Made by a program: the position numbers and the translations under genes. From contig JACQEC010000022.1 of NCBI GenBank assembly GCA_016200765.1, forward strand, positions 1 through 16,899: DNA of 16,899 nt, read 5' to 3'. Origin of the DNA: Chloroflexota bacterium. Its GTDB lineage: Bacteria; Chloroflexota; Anaerolineae; JACRMK01. Numbering within the stretch: position 1 is the stretch's first letter; each line of letters opens with the position of its first letter. Under the pieces are notes generated by a model, which was not told the DNA's origin, made no database searches, and worked only from the letters and a program-made list of their open reading frames with translations. Positions 1-6,959 of this stretch are shown one piece after another.

Positions 1-1
1 C

Positions 2-1714
2 GCCACTGAAGGTGTTCGCGATCAGGGCGTCAGCGATGGCTGCCTTATTACCTCCGCTAACAACGCCGACGATGTGATCAGCTTCTCATCGCGAGGCCCG
101 ACTTCCGATGGGCGGCTCAAACCCGACCTCATGGCTCCCGGCACGCACATTCAAGGCCCCGCCTCACAGGTAGCCGGGTACACCGGAACAGACGTATGTA
201 ACGCCTACTATCCAGCCAACCAGACCCTCTATACGTGGTCGTCCGGCACGAGCCACGCCACACCCGCGGTATCCGGCGCGGCATCCCTGCTCTATGAATA
301 CTATGGCCGGGTGTGGAACCCCGGGTGGGCTCCCAGCCCAGCCATGCTCAAGGCCCTCCTGCTCAACACTCCACGCTACCTAACAGGCACCGGCGCGAAC
401 GACACGCTCCCCAGCCCCAATCAAGGGTGGGGCGATGTCAATCTTGGGTTGGCCTTCAACGCCGTGCCGCGCCTGCTGCTCGATCAACTGATCGTCTTCA
501 CCGACACCGGCCAGGTGGTCACCGTCACCGGCTCCATTTTCGACTCGCGCCAGCCGTTCCGTGTCTCGCTGGTCTGGACCGACGCGCCCGGAAGCACAAC
601 GGGCAACGCTTACGTAAACGACCTTGACTTGGAGGTCACAGTCGGAGATAGCATCTATAAGGGTAACGTCTTTGTCGGCGCGCAGTCGGTGAGCGGCGGC
701 TCCGCCGATCCTCGCAACAATGTTGAAAACGTCTTTCTTCCGCAGGGACTTACCGGCACATTTACAGTGCGCGTCATTGCGCGTAACATCGCAGGCGACA
801 GTATCCCCAACAACACTGAGCCCGCGGATCAGGACTTTGCGCTGGTGGTCTACAATGCCGGCAGTGGACTATCCATTACCGGCGTCCAATCCGATGATGC
901 GTTAGGCAACGCTAATCGCATCGCCGAGCCGGGCGAAAGGGTTGCACTGCAAATATCGTTGTTGAACAGCAGTACACTCACGGCGACCAACGTTAGCAGT
1001 ATCCTCACCGCCACGAGCAGCCTAGTCACGGTGACGAATGGAACCTCTGCTTATGCTGATATGACACTCGGCGCGCCTCAACCAAATCGCACGCCGTACC
1101 AGATCAGCATCAGCCCTGCGCTGGCCTGCGGCAGCGATGTGGAGTTTCTGCAAACAGTGACCTTCAACAACAACCAGACCTTTACTCTGCCACTTAGCTT
1201 GCCAACGGGCACCTCGTCTCTGGGGCCCGTGATGAGCATCACATATACTGGCACCGCGGTTCTCATTCCCGACAACAACCCGATGGGCGTTACCGTTACC
1301 CTGACCATGACCGGATCGGGCGTCATCGGCGATGTCAATGTCCATATGACCATCGTCCACACCTACGACGCTGATCTAGCGCTCTATTTGATCTCCCCAC
1401 AGGGCACTGCGGTTACGCTGTCCAATCACAACGGCGGAAACGGCGGCGGCTACCTTAACACCACCTTTGACGACAGCGCGGCGACGTGGGTCGGGGCCGC
1501 CAGTGCCCCGTTCTCCGGCGTGTATAAACCCGACAGTCCGCTGTCCACGCTGAACGGCGAACCCATTTCGGGCGTCTGGGCGCTTCATGTCACGGACAAC
1601 GTGGCGGCGGACGTCGGAACGATTAATGCGTTTGCGTTGGATATCCAGACGGCGGTCTACACCTGCGTCGCTCCGTGGGCTAACCACGTCTTTCTCCCCA
1701 CTCTGCTGCGTTGA
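2..1714 (+). CDS. Secreted S8 (subtilisin-like) serine protease with C-terminal P-domain, 5'-truncated by window edge
   Basis: The reading frame is open from base 2, so the start and the Asp/His part of the catalytic triad lie outside the window. Visible first is the FSSRGPT segment followed by KPDLMAPG, then GTSHATP with the catalytic Ser codon at 251-253; together these are diagnostic of peptidase family S8. The catalytic domain ends around base 470. A beta-rich stretch with VSLVWTDAPG and NDLDLEV (roughly 490-870) resembles the C-terminal barrel of Kp43-like subtilases. The segment of roughly 1235-1650 has the proprotein-convertase P-domain pattern (V.V.I.HTYDADL..YLISP, then GVWALHVTDN). 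The last residues, NHVFLPTLLR, resemble the C-terminal tail seen on many Chloroflexota exported proteins. Family membership is clear; extracellular location and substrate (general protein degradation) are inferred. Confidence 0.9.
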   Translation, partial: ATEGVRDQGVSDGCLITSANNADDVISFSSRGPTSDGRLKPDLMAPGTHIQGPASQVAGYTGTDVCNAYYPANQTLYTWSSGTSHATPAVSGAASLLYEYYGRVWNPGWAPSPAMLKALLLNTPRYLTGTGANDTLPSPNQGWGDVNLGLAFNAVPRLLLDQLIVFTDTGQVVTVTGSIFDSRQPFRVSLVWTDAPGSTTGNAYVNDLDLEVTVGDSIYKGNVFVGAQSVSGGSADPRNNVENVFLPQGLTGTFTVRVIARNIAGDSIPNNTEPADQDFALVVYNAGSGLSITGVQSDDALGNANRIAEPGERVALQISLLNSSTLTATNVSSILTATSSLVTVTNGTSAYADMTLGAPQPNRTPYQISISPALACGSDVEFLQTVTFNNNQTFTLPLSLPTGTSSLGPVMSITYTGTAVLIPDNNPMGVTVTLTMTGSGVIGDVNVHMTIVHTYDADLALYLISPQGTAVTLSNHNGGNGGGYLNTTFDDSAATWVGAASAPFSGVYKPDSPLSTLNGEPISGVWALHVTDNVAADVGTINAFALDIQTAVYTCVAPWANHVFLPTLLR

Positions 1715-1738
1715 CCGGCCATAGATTGGTGGTACAAT
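1711..1738 (+). promoter_or_regulatory. Sigma-70-type promoter for lon
   Basis: TTGACC (1711-1716) and TACAAT (1733-1738) are separated by 16 bp. The -35 overlaps the TGA stop of the protease gene, so lon has its own promoter despite following only 45 bp behind. Transcription would start near 1745, very close to the AAGGAG ribosome-binding site at 1745-1750, implying a very short leader. No CIRCE-like heat-shock inverted repeat was seen. Confidence 0.6.
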
Positions 1739-1759
1739 CGAAATAAGGAGAACAATCCA

Positions 1760-3304
1760 ATGCCTGGTGCTCGCCGACGTCCCCGCGGCTCTGAAACGCC
1801 GCGTGCAACCGTGTTACCGCAGTACCCACTGCTTCCACTGCGCGAAACTGTGCTCTTTCCGCAAGCCACGTCATCGCTTCTGGTTGGACGAGAGCGCTCG
1901 ATGCATGCGCTCGAAGAAGCGATGAATTCCGATCAACTGATCGTCGTCGCCGCGCAGATGAAGTCCGACGCAGCCGACCCACAGCCATCTGACATCTATT
2001 CGATAGGCACGCTGGTCGAGGTGACGCGCTTGATGAGCATGCCCGACGGGGCTACCAGCATCCTGGTGCAAGGCGTGCGCCGTGTAAAGATTATTGATTA
2101 CGTTCAGGCCGAACCCTTTTACCGGGTGCGTGTTGTGCCCATCTTTGAGCCGCAGGAAAGCTCCATCGCTACCGAAGCTCTGATACGCGCCGTGCGGACT
2201 CTTTTTGATCAGATCACGCAGCTCAACGAGCAGATTCCTGAAGATGTCTACGTCGCCGTAATGAACGCCGACGGTCCCGCGGCGCTGGCCGACCTCGTTA
2301 CGTCATCCCTCAACGTAGCGGTGCCGATTCGCCAAGACCTGCTCGAAACGCTGGACCCTGAACAGCGCCTTCAGAAAGTGCACGGCCTGCTGGATAAGGA
2401 AGTCAACGTCTTGGAACTGGAGCATAAACTCCAGGACCGCGTCCATGAGGAAATGGACAAATCCCAGCGCGAGTATTTTCTCCGCGAGCAGATACGCATC
2501 ATCCAGTCCGAATTGGGCGAGACGAGCCCGCAAGCTCAAGAGATCAACGAACTGCGCGAGAAACTGGCCAAGACGGAATTGCCCGCCGAGGTGCGACAAA
2601 AGGCCGACAAAGAACTCGAACGGCTGGCACAGATGCCGCCCGCCTCACCGGAGCTGGGCATCATTCGCACCTATCTCGACTGGTTGAGCGAGCTTCCTTG
2701 GACGAAAACCACCGAAGACAACCTCGACATCGCGCATGTCGAGCAAGTGCTTAACAAGAATCACTTCGCGCTCAAGAAGGTCAAGGAGCGGATTATCGAG
2801 CACATTGCCGTGCGCAAACTCGCCTCACACGAGATGCGCACCCCGATCCTGTGCTTTGTCGGCCCGCCCGGCACCGGCAAGACTTCGTTGGGTAAATCCA
2901 TCGCCGAGGCCCTGGGCCGAAATCTCGTGCGCGTCTCGTTGGGCGGCATCCGCGACGAGGCGGAAATTCGCGGGCACCGTCGCACCTACATCGGCGCCAT
3001 GCCCGGCCGGATTATTCAAACCATGCGGCGCGCAGGGACGATTAACCCGATCTTTATGCTCGACGAGATTGACAAGATCGGAGCCGATTACCGCGGCGAT
3101 CCCTCGGCAGCCCTGCTGGAAGTGTTGGACCCCGAACAAAACAACACGTTTTCTGATCATTACCTCGACGTGCCCTACGATCTATCAAAGGTGCTTTTCA
3201 TTGCCACGGCCAACTGGGTTGACCCCATTCCGTGGGCCCTGCATGACCGCTTAGAAGTGATTCCATTCTCTGGCTATACCGAAGCTGAGTGGCGCGTCGC
3301 GTAG
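1760..3304 (+). CDS. lon: ATP-dependent protease Lon, N-terminal and ATPase part (frame broken by internal deletion)
   Basis: Lon degrades misfolded and regulatory proteins in the cytoplasm using ATP. This part has the LON substrate-binding domain (from about residue 21, LPLRETVLFP), a helical linker with EYFLREQIRIIQSELGE, and the AAA+ core: Walker A GPPGTGKT at 368-375, Walker B MLDEID with Asp435-Glu436, and HDRLEVI before SGYTEAE. The ATG at 1760 follows AAGGAG by 9 bases. After SGYTEAE the frame runs into a TAG at 3302. In intact Lon proteins roughly 55 more residues, including the sensor-2 segment (REAGVR-like), lie between this motif and the R.VARRVAEGK segment that appears immediately downstream in another frame. 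The gene therefore looks like normal lon minus about 160-170 bp. It is either a real inactivating deletion or an assembly error. Confidence 0.93.
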   Translation: MPGARRRPRGSETPRATVLPQYPLLPLRETVLFPQATSSLLVGRERSMHALEEAMNSDQLIVVAAQMKSDAADPQPSDIYSIGTLVEVTRLMSMPDGATSILVQGVRRVKIIDYVQAEPFYRVRVVPIFEPQESSIATEALIRAVRTLFDQITQLNEQIPEDVYVAVMNADGPAALADLVTSSLNVAVPIRQDLLETLDPEQRLQKVHGLLDKEVNVLELEHKLQDRVHEEMDKSQREYFLREQIRIIQSELGETSPQAQEINELREKLAKTELPAEVRQKADKELERLAQMPPASPELGIIRTYLDWLSELPWTKTTEDNLDIAHVEQVLNKNHFALKKVKERIIEHIAVRKLASHEMRTPILCFVGPPGTGKTSLGKSIAEALGRNLVRVSLGGIRDEAEIRGHRRTYIGAMPGRIIQTMRRAGTINPIFMLDEIDKIGADYRGDPSAALLEVLDPEQNNTFSDHYLDVPYDLSKVLFIATANWVDPIPWALHDRLEVIPFSGYTEAEWRVA

Positions 3305-4032
3305 CCGAAGGAAAGCCGACCCTAAAAGGTGTAGGCGTCCACAGTCTGTCCAAGTTCTTGGGGCCGCCCCAATTCCAGTTCGGCATCATCGAAGATGAGG
3401 ATCAGGTTGGCGTAGCCACCGGCCTGGTGTGGACAACGGGCGGGGGAGACACGATGCCGATTGAGGTAACACTCATGGAAGGCAAAGGCAGTCTCCAGAT
3501 GACGGGTCAGTTGGGCGAGGTCATGCGCGAATCCGCGCAGGCTGCGTTGTCCTACGCCCGCGCACACACCAAGGAATTGGGAATCAAGGCCGATTTTGAC
3601 CGGATTGACATTCACATCCATGTGCCCGAAGGCGCAGTGGCGAAGGAAGGGCCAAGCGCGGGCATAACGGTTGCAACAGCATTGATTTCGGCCCTGTTGC
3701 GCCGTCCGGTTCATCGTGATGTCGGCATGACCGGCGAGATTACACTGCGCGGCCGCATCTTGCCGATTGGCGGCCTAAAAGAAAAAACCCTCGCGGCTCA
3801 CCGTGCCGGCCTGAAGACCCTTCTGATCCCGCACAAGAACCGCAAAGACTTGAAGGAGATTCCGCGCAACGTCCAGCGTGGCCTGAAGTTCGTGCTCGTC
3901 AAGAACATGGACGAAGTGCTGAGCGTCGCGCTCGTGGCCGAGAAACCCGTCAGTGGGCGCAAGCCCGGTCTTAGGCGCGGCCGCACCCTGCGCCGGCGTG
4001 ATACATTCCAGCCACCGGCGCCAGCACATTGA
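3289..4032 (+). CDS. lon: ATP-dependent protease Lon, C-terminal proteolytic part (continuation after frameshift)
   Basis: This is the remainder of lon in a different frame. It begins with VARRVAEGK, joined directly to the preceding fragment, and holds the complete S16 protease domain: GVATGLVWT, KEGPSAG with the catalytic Ser at 3655-3657, and LPIGGLKEK with the catalytic Lys at 3778-3780. Both dyad residues are present. The GTG at 3289 is simply the first possible start; there is no ribosome-binding site there, so independent translation is unlikely. The C-terminus has a basic extension (GRKPGLRRGRTLRRR) past the usual Lon end. Because this half is well conserved with no further stops, either the lesion is very recent or the break is not real. 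Confidence 0.9.
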   Translation: MARRVAEGKPTLKGVGVHSLSKFLGPPQFQFGIIEDEDQVGVATGLVWTTGGGDTMPIEVTLMEGKGSLQMTGQLGEVMRESAQAALSYARAHTKELGIKADFDRIDIHIHVPEGAVAKEGPSAGITVATALISALLRRPVHRDVGMTGEITLRGRILPIGGLKEKTLAAHRAGLKTLLIPHKNRKDLKEIPRNVQRGLKFVLVKNMDEVLSVALVAEKPVSGRKPGLRRGRTLRRRDTFQPPAPAH

Positions 4033-4107
4033 CCGCAACGCGGGCCAATCATGTCTCTGGACGGGTGTTGTGCGACTGCGCCCCAGAAACAGCCGCAGAT
4101 TAACTGA

Positions 4108-4734
4108 ATGACACCGGTCACCGGGCGGCTGTCGCCACGGCGCGACTTACTGATTCTGGGGCTGGTCGGCTTCGTCACATCATTCGGGGCACATGCCGTC
4201 GCCGTGAATCTTCCAGCCTATGCCCAACAGGTAGGCGGCGGCCCGTTTACAATCGGCCTCTTGATCGCGGTCTATGACTTTGCCGAGGTCATCGCCAAGC
4301 CCGTGCTTGGGTATTGGGCCGACAAGCGCGGACAGGTTGTGACGCTGTGGGCCGGACTCGCCGTATTCTCGCTGGCTTCACTCGCGTTTCTGGTCGTAGA
4401 CCCGCGGCTCCTGATAGCCGTTCGTCTCTTTCAGGGGTTGGGCGCATCGGCTTTTTCCGTGGTGTCCGTCGCGCTGGTTGCGGCCTACTTTCCCCAGGAG
4501 CGCGGTCAATCCCTGGGCGTATACAACGCCCTCAAGGGCGCGGGCTACGTGGTTGCGCCGGTTATGGGCGGCTACATCGTCACTCGAACGAGTCTGGCCG
4601 GGCTGTTTGTCGTCTCAGCACTGATCGGCCTGACGGTATTGGCTCTTTCGTTCCTTCTGCATGAGCCGGCGCGGCCCGTAGAACTTGACGATGATGACGA
4701 TTTTAGCCTGAAGGATTTTCTCGTCCCTCGATGA
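4108..4734 (+). CDS. MFS transporter, N-terminal half (frame broken by 40-bp duplication)
   Basis: This is the first six membrane segments of a major facilitator superfamily transporter. It carries the loop 2-3 signature GYWADKRGQ and the helix-5 pattern GAGYVVAPVMGGYI. An in-frame TGA directly before the ATG (4105-4107) fixes 4108 as the earliest start; no good ribosome-binding site precedes it. The frame is normal up to the acidic central loop (ELDDDDDFSLKDFLVP), where an exact 40-bp tandem duplication shifts it into a TGA at 4732-4734. Removing one copy fuses this to the downstream half and gives a protein of about 386 residues, the usual size for the family. Substrate unknown; the sequence looks like a drug/metabolite efflux-type MFS, but that is only a family-level guess. 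Confidence 0.85.
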   Translation: MTPVTGRLSPRRDLLILGLVGFVTSFGAHAVAVNLPAYAQQVGGGPFTIGLLIAVYDFAEVIAKPVLGYWADKRGQVVTLWAGLAVFSLASLAFLVVDPRLLIAVRLFQGLGASAFSVVSVALVAAYFPQERGQSLGVYNALKGAGYVVAPVMGGYIVTRTSLAGLFVVSALIGLTVLALSFLLHEPARPVELDDDDDFSLKDFLVPR

Positions 4735-4768
4735 TGACGATTTTAGCCTGAAGGATTTTCTCGTCCCT
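4689..4768 (+). repeat. Exact 40-bp direct tandem duplication inside the MFS gene
   Basis: Bases 4689-4728 and 4729-4768 are identical over all 40 positions, and the flanking bases differ, so the unit is exactly 40 bp. It encodes the DDDFSLKDFLVP loop between the two transporter halves. Forty is not a multiple of three, so the second copy shifts the reading frame by one base. This is either a slipped-strand or recombination duplication, or a contig overlap joined without trimming. Confidence 0.97.
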
Positions 4769-4786
4769 TTCGCAGATCGGCGGCTG

Positions 4787-5308
4787 TTGCCGTGGTACGG
4801 CGTGATTGTCCTCAATATGGCCTTTGTAGGTATCCTGTTCGGCTTCGTGCCCGTGTACCTGAATAGTTTAGGCTACGATTCGTTCGGCGCGGGACTCATC
4901 CTTGCGGCGGGGACGCTCGCCTATCTGCTGATACAGCCGTTGGCCGGCCGCTTAGCAGATCGCTTTGGCGGCCACGCTACGATTAGCGTGGGGCTCTTCA
5001 TGTCTTCGGCCAGCATCGTCATGTTGCCTTTTTCTCAGGGACTGTCTCTGCTCGCGCTGGTCGTGCTTGGCGGAATCGGCATTGGTATCGTCTGGACCAA
5101 CAGCGACCTGGTCATTAGTCAGCTAGCCCAATCCGGGCAACTCTCGACCACCCTCGGCGCCGCAGGATCGTACAAAGAAATCGGCGATATGCTTGGCCCA
5201 TTGAGTATCGGCGTGCTGGCACAGGTTTTTGGCATAGCCGTTGGGTTTGTGGCCTGTGGCCTTGCCGGGTTAACCGGACTCCTGCTGATCCAGCATCGCT
5301 CCAAGTGA
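4787..5308 (+). CDS. MFS transporter, C-terminal half (continuation after frameshift)
   Basis: This is membrane segments 7-12 of the same transporter. The frame is open back to the second copy of the duplication (about 4730), and subtracting 40 bp puts it exactly in phase with the upstream half. It starts in sequence terms with FADRRLLPWYGVIVLN, and then carries the second-half loop signature GRLADRFGG and the late-helix pattern GSYKEIGDMLGPLSIG. TTG at 4787 is only a nominal start and has no convincing ribosome-binding site. Nothing else in this half looks damaged, which argues for a recent or artefactual lesion. It ends 46 bp before the zinc-ribbon gene on the same strand. Confidence 0.82.
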   Translation: MPWYGVIVLNMAFVGILFGFVPVYLNSLGYDSFGAGLILAAGTLAYLLIQPLAGRLADRFGGHATISVGLFMSSASIVMLPFSQGLSLLALVVLGGIGIGIVWTNSDLVISQLAQSGQLSTTLGAAGSYKEIGDMLGPLSIGVLAQVFGIAVGFVACGLAGLTGLLLIQHRSK

Positions 5309-5354
5309 GCCGCTATGCCAAGCGGCGGCACGCGTGGCGCGGAAAGGATCTATA

Positions 5355-5684
5355 GTGATCTGTACGACCTGTGGCACGGCGAACCTAGCGACGGCCAAGT
5401 TTTGTACCGAGTGTGGCAACCTCCTGCCGGCAGCCGGTTTGAGCGGGACGCCTGCCTCACCAGAACCACCCAGCCTGCCAGCGGAAACTGGACAGATGAC
5501 TGCCGGCGAAAGACGCGCGCCTTCTCCAGATAGCGGTGCCCACAGCCCTACGGACAATACTGCCCAATACCGCCGCATCTTCAGCCTGGTGGCATTAGGG
5601 GTTGTACTGATGTCCTGCTCTGGTTGTCTTCTGCTCGTCGGCCTGTTCTATTACCTTCAAGCAAATCCGATCCTTTCCCAGTAG
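5355..5684 (+). CDS. Small zinc-ribbon protein with C-terminal membrane anchor
   Basis: This is a protein of about 109 residues. The N-terminus is a classic zinc ribbon, CTTCG then FCTECG (CxxC-x10-CxxC), followed by a Pro/Ser/Thr-rich low-complexity linker and one hydrophobic C-terminal segment (about 27 residues, IFSLVALGVVL...LFYYL) that should anchor it in the membrane with the ribbon in the cytoplasm. I prefer the GTG at 5355 because GGAAAGGA (5341-5348) sits six bases upstream; the in-frame GTG at 5334 would extend it by seven residues but lacks such a site. Many bacteria carry such zinc-ribbon membrane proteins of unknown function and I cannot assign a specific role. The linker contains no recognisable motif. 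Confidence 0.75.
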   Translation: MICTTCGTANLATAKFCTECGNLLPAAGLSGTPASPEPPSLPAETGQMTAGERRAPSPDSGAHSPTDNTAQYRRIFSLVALGVVLMSCSGCLLLVGLFYYLQANPILSQ

Positions 5685-5793
5685 TCATCTCAAGGCAGAG
5701 ACATTTCGGTGAAAATCCGTGGCGAGAAAGCAAAACACGACATTTCCAAGTAGTCGCCGACTTCGCACAAAGCGCATTGTAATTTGAACCACA

Positions 5794-5819
5794 GTTATTC
5801 CACAGGATAACAGTATAAT
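5794..5819 (+). promoter_or_regulatory. Possible ccdA promoter: consensus -10 with adjacent inverted repeat
   Basis: A perfect TATAAT lies at 5814-5819, 60 bp before the ccdA start, in the 195-bp gap after the zinc-ribbon gene. No good -35 is present at normal spacing; TTGAAC at 5784-5789 would need a 24-bp spacer. A short inverted repeat, GTTAT-N8-ATAAC (5794-5811), occupies the spacer. This may indicate a regulated promoter but the repeat is short enough to be chance. The rest of the gap shows nothing recognisable. Confidence 0.35.
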
Positions 5820-5879
5820 GGTGGTGTGCGCGCCGTGTTGGGAGCGCGTCGAGCCGTCACTCATGAAAGGGCTTCTTGG

Positions 5880-6617
5880 ATGGAACTAAACATTTTAACA
5901 TTGGGCACGGCGCTGGCCGCCGGGCTGCTGTCATTCATATCCCCATGCTGCCTGCCGCTGGTGCCGGCGTATCTGAGTTACATCACGGGTGTCTCGGTCG
6001 AGGAGTTTTCAAGCGAGCAGATAAAAGAGAAACGGCGTCAGGTTTTGATGAGTGCAGTGGCATTTGCCGTCGGGCTGGCCCTCATTTTCACGATTCTCGG
6101 CGCGACGGCGACGGCGATTGGGCAGGTTCTGCTCGACTATCAGGAGTGGCTGGCACGTGCCGCCGGTGTTCTAATCATCGTTTTTGGGTTAAACATGCTC
6201 GGCCTGTTGAAGATCTCAATCTTTGAGCAATCGAAGCGCCTGGATTTCAGCCAGCGCCGCGCGCCGGGCTTTCTCGGCTCCGTGCTGATGGGCAGCGCCT
6301 TCGGCGTGGGTTGGACACCGTGCGTTGGCCCTTTCCTGGGTAGCGTGTTGCTGCTGGCCAGTCAAACGCAGACCGTCAGTTCGGGCATGTTGCTATTGTT
6401 TATCTACGGCCTCGGACTGGGATTGCCCTTTGTCGTGGCCGGGCTTCTGATTGGCCAGTTAGTGCAGGTCTTGCGGCGTATCAAACGCTACATGCGAGCC
6501 ATCACTTACGCGAGCGGCGGCCTGCTGGTCGGCATGGGCTTGCTCGTCTTCAGCAACCAACTGAGTCTGATGACCTCATACTTAACCCGTATCTTCGGAA
6601 TCGGGCTTGCCCAGTAG
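5880..6617 (+). CDS. ccdA: CcdA/DsbD-family thiol-disulfide transporter (cytochrome c biogenesis type)
   Basis: This polytopic inner-membrane protein of 245 residues moves reducing equivalents from cytoplasmic thioredoxin-like proteins to the outside, serving cytochrome c maturation or extracytoplasmic disulfide reduction. Key motifs are SFISPCCLPLVPAYLSYITG in the first membrane segment (Cys23, with an additional Cys24) and GWTPCVGPFLGSVL with Cys148, the redox pair of the family. I choose the ATG at 5880, preceded by GAAAGGG at eight bases, over an in-frame start at 5826 that would add an arginine-rich stretch unlike family N-termini. The glutaredoxin-like gene begins five bases after the stop, so the two are probably co-translated. 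The symbol follows the family; the exact physiological partner is unknown. Confidence 0.88.
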   Translation: MELNILTLGTALAAGLLSFISPCCLPLVPAYLSYITGVSVEEFSSEQIKEKRRQVLMSAVAFAVGLALIFTILGATATAIGQVLLDYQEWLARAAGVLIIVFGLNMLGLLKISIFEQSKRLDFSQRRAPGFLGSVLMGSAFGVGWTPCVGPFLGSVLLLASQTQTVSSGMLLLFIYGLGLGLPFVVAGLLIGQLVQVLRRIKRYMRAITYASGGLLVGMGLLVFSNQLSLMTSYLTRIFGIGLAQ

Positions 6618-6622
6618 CGCGA

Positions 6623-6859
6623 GTGAAACATACCCTAACGTTGCACGGCAAGCCAGATTGCCACCTCTGCCATGAAGCGCGGGCGCTCCTTCAGGCACTA
6701 CAATCCGAGTTTTCGTTCTCCTTCACGGAGATTGACATCACGGCGGACCGCACAGTCGAAGAGAAGTACCGCAATCTGATACCGGTCATCGTCGTTGACG
6801 ATGCGCTTGAGCTACCCGCGCCTATCCTTGAACGCGAGCTCCGTGCCATATTACAATAA
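6623..6859 (+). CDS. Glutaredoxin-like small thiol-redox protein (DUF836/Grx fold)
   Basis: This 78-residue protein has the thioredoxin-fold layout: beta strand LTLHGK, then the active-site motif CHLC (Cys13, Cys16), helix HEARALLQ, strand FTEIDIT, and the cis-proline segment LIPVIVV (Pro54). Length and pattern fit the short glutaredoxin-like family (DUF836). GTG at 6623 is the first start after the ccdA stop, five bases away; no strong ribosome-binding site is seen, so translation is probably coupled to ccdA. It most likely shuttles electrons to or from the membrane transporter encoded just upstream; that is inference from context. An intrinsic terminator begins at its stop codon. Confidence 0.82.
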   Translation: MKHTLTLHGKPDCHLCHEARALLQALQSEFSFSFTEIDITADRTVEEKYRNLIPVIVVDDALELPAPILERELRAILQ

Positions 6860-6892
6860 ACAGGGATGAGCGTTTGCTCATCCCTGTTTTTC
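6858..6892 (+). terminator. Rho-independent terminator after the ccdA-glutaredoxin operon
   Basis: A perfect 14-bp stem (6858-6871 with 6876-6889) closes a four-base GTTT loop and ends in a T-run (6887-6891, five Ts). It overlaps the TAA stop of the glutaredoxin-like gene. It lies between convergent genes, and the opposite strand also has a T-rich tail (TTTATTG), so it may act in both directions and serve the ttuA-like gene ending at 6960. Confidence 0.92.
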
Positions 6893-6959
6893 GAGCGATA
6901 GCTTCGACCGCGCCGCGCGATCGGCTGTCCGCGCTGTCTCCGGCCACCTCCCGACGTTT

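Noticed and set aside
74..76. GTG at 74 as the true start of the protease
   Set aside because: The frame is open to the window edge and the preceding residues continue the S8 domain, which needs an upstream Asp/His region.
3285..3304. Programmed ribosomal frameshift joining the two lon parts
   Set aside because: No slippery heptamer or downstream structure is evident, and about 55 family-conserved residues are missing at the junction, which frameshifting cannot supply.
4029..4057. TTGACC overlapping the lon stop as a -35 for the MFS gene
   Set aside because: No acceptable -10 at 16-18 bp spacing, so the hexamer alone is not enough.
5315..5533. Overlapping plus-strand open frame of 72 codons over the zinc-ribbon gene
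   Set aside because: The frame at 5355-5684 has a good ribosome-binding site, a clear CxxC-CxxC ribbon and a membrane segment; the overlapping one has no recognisable feature.
5796..5805. DnaA-box-like TTATTCCACA upstream of ccdA
   Set aside because: It has one extra base relative to TTATNCACA, occurs once, and there is no dnaA/dnaN context or AT-rich unwinding region.
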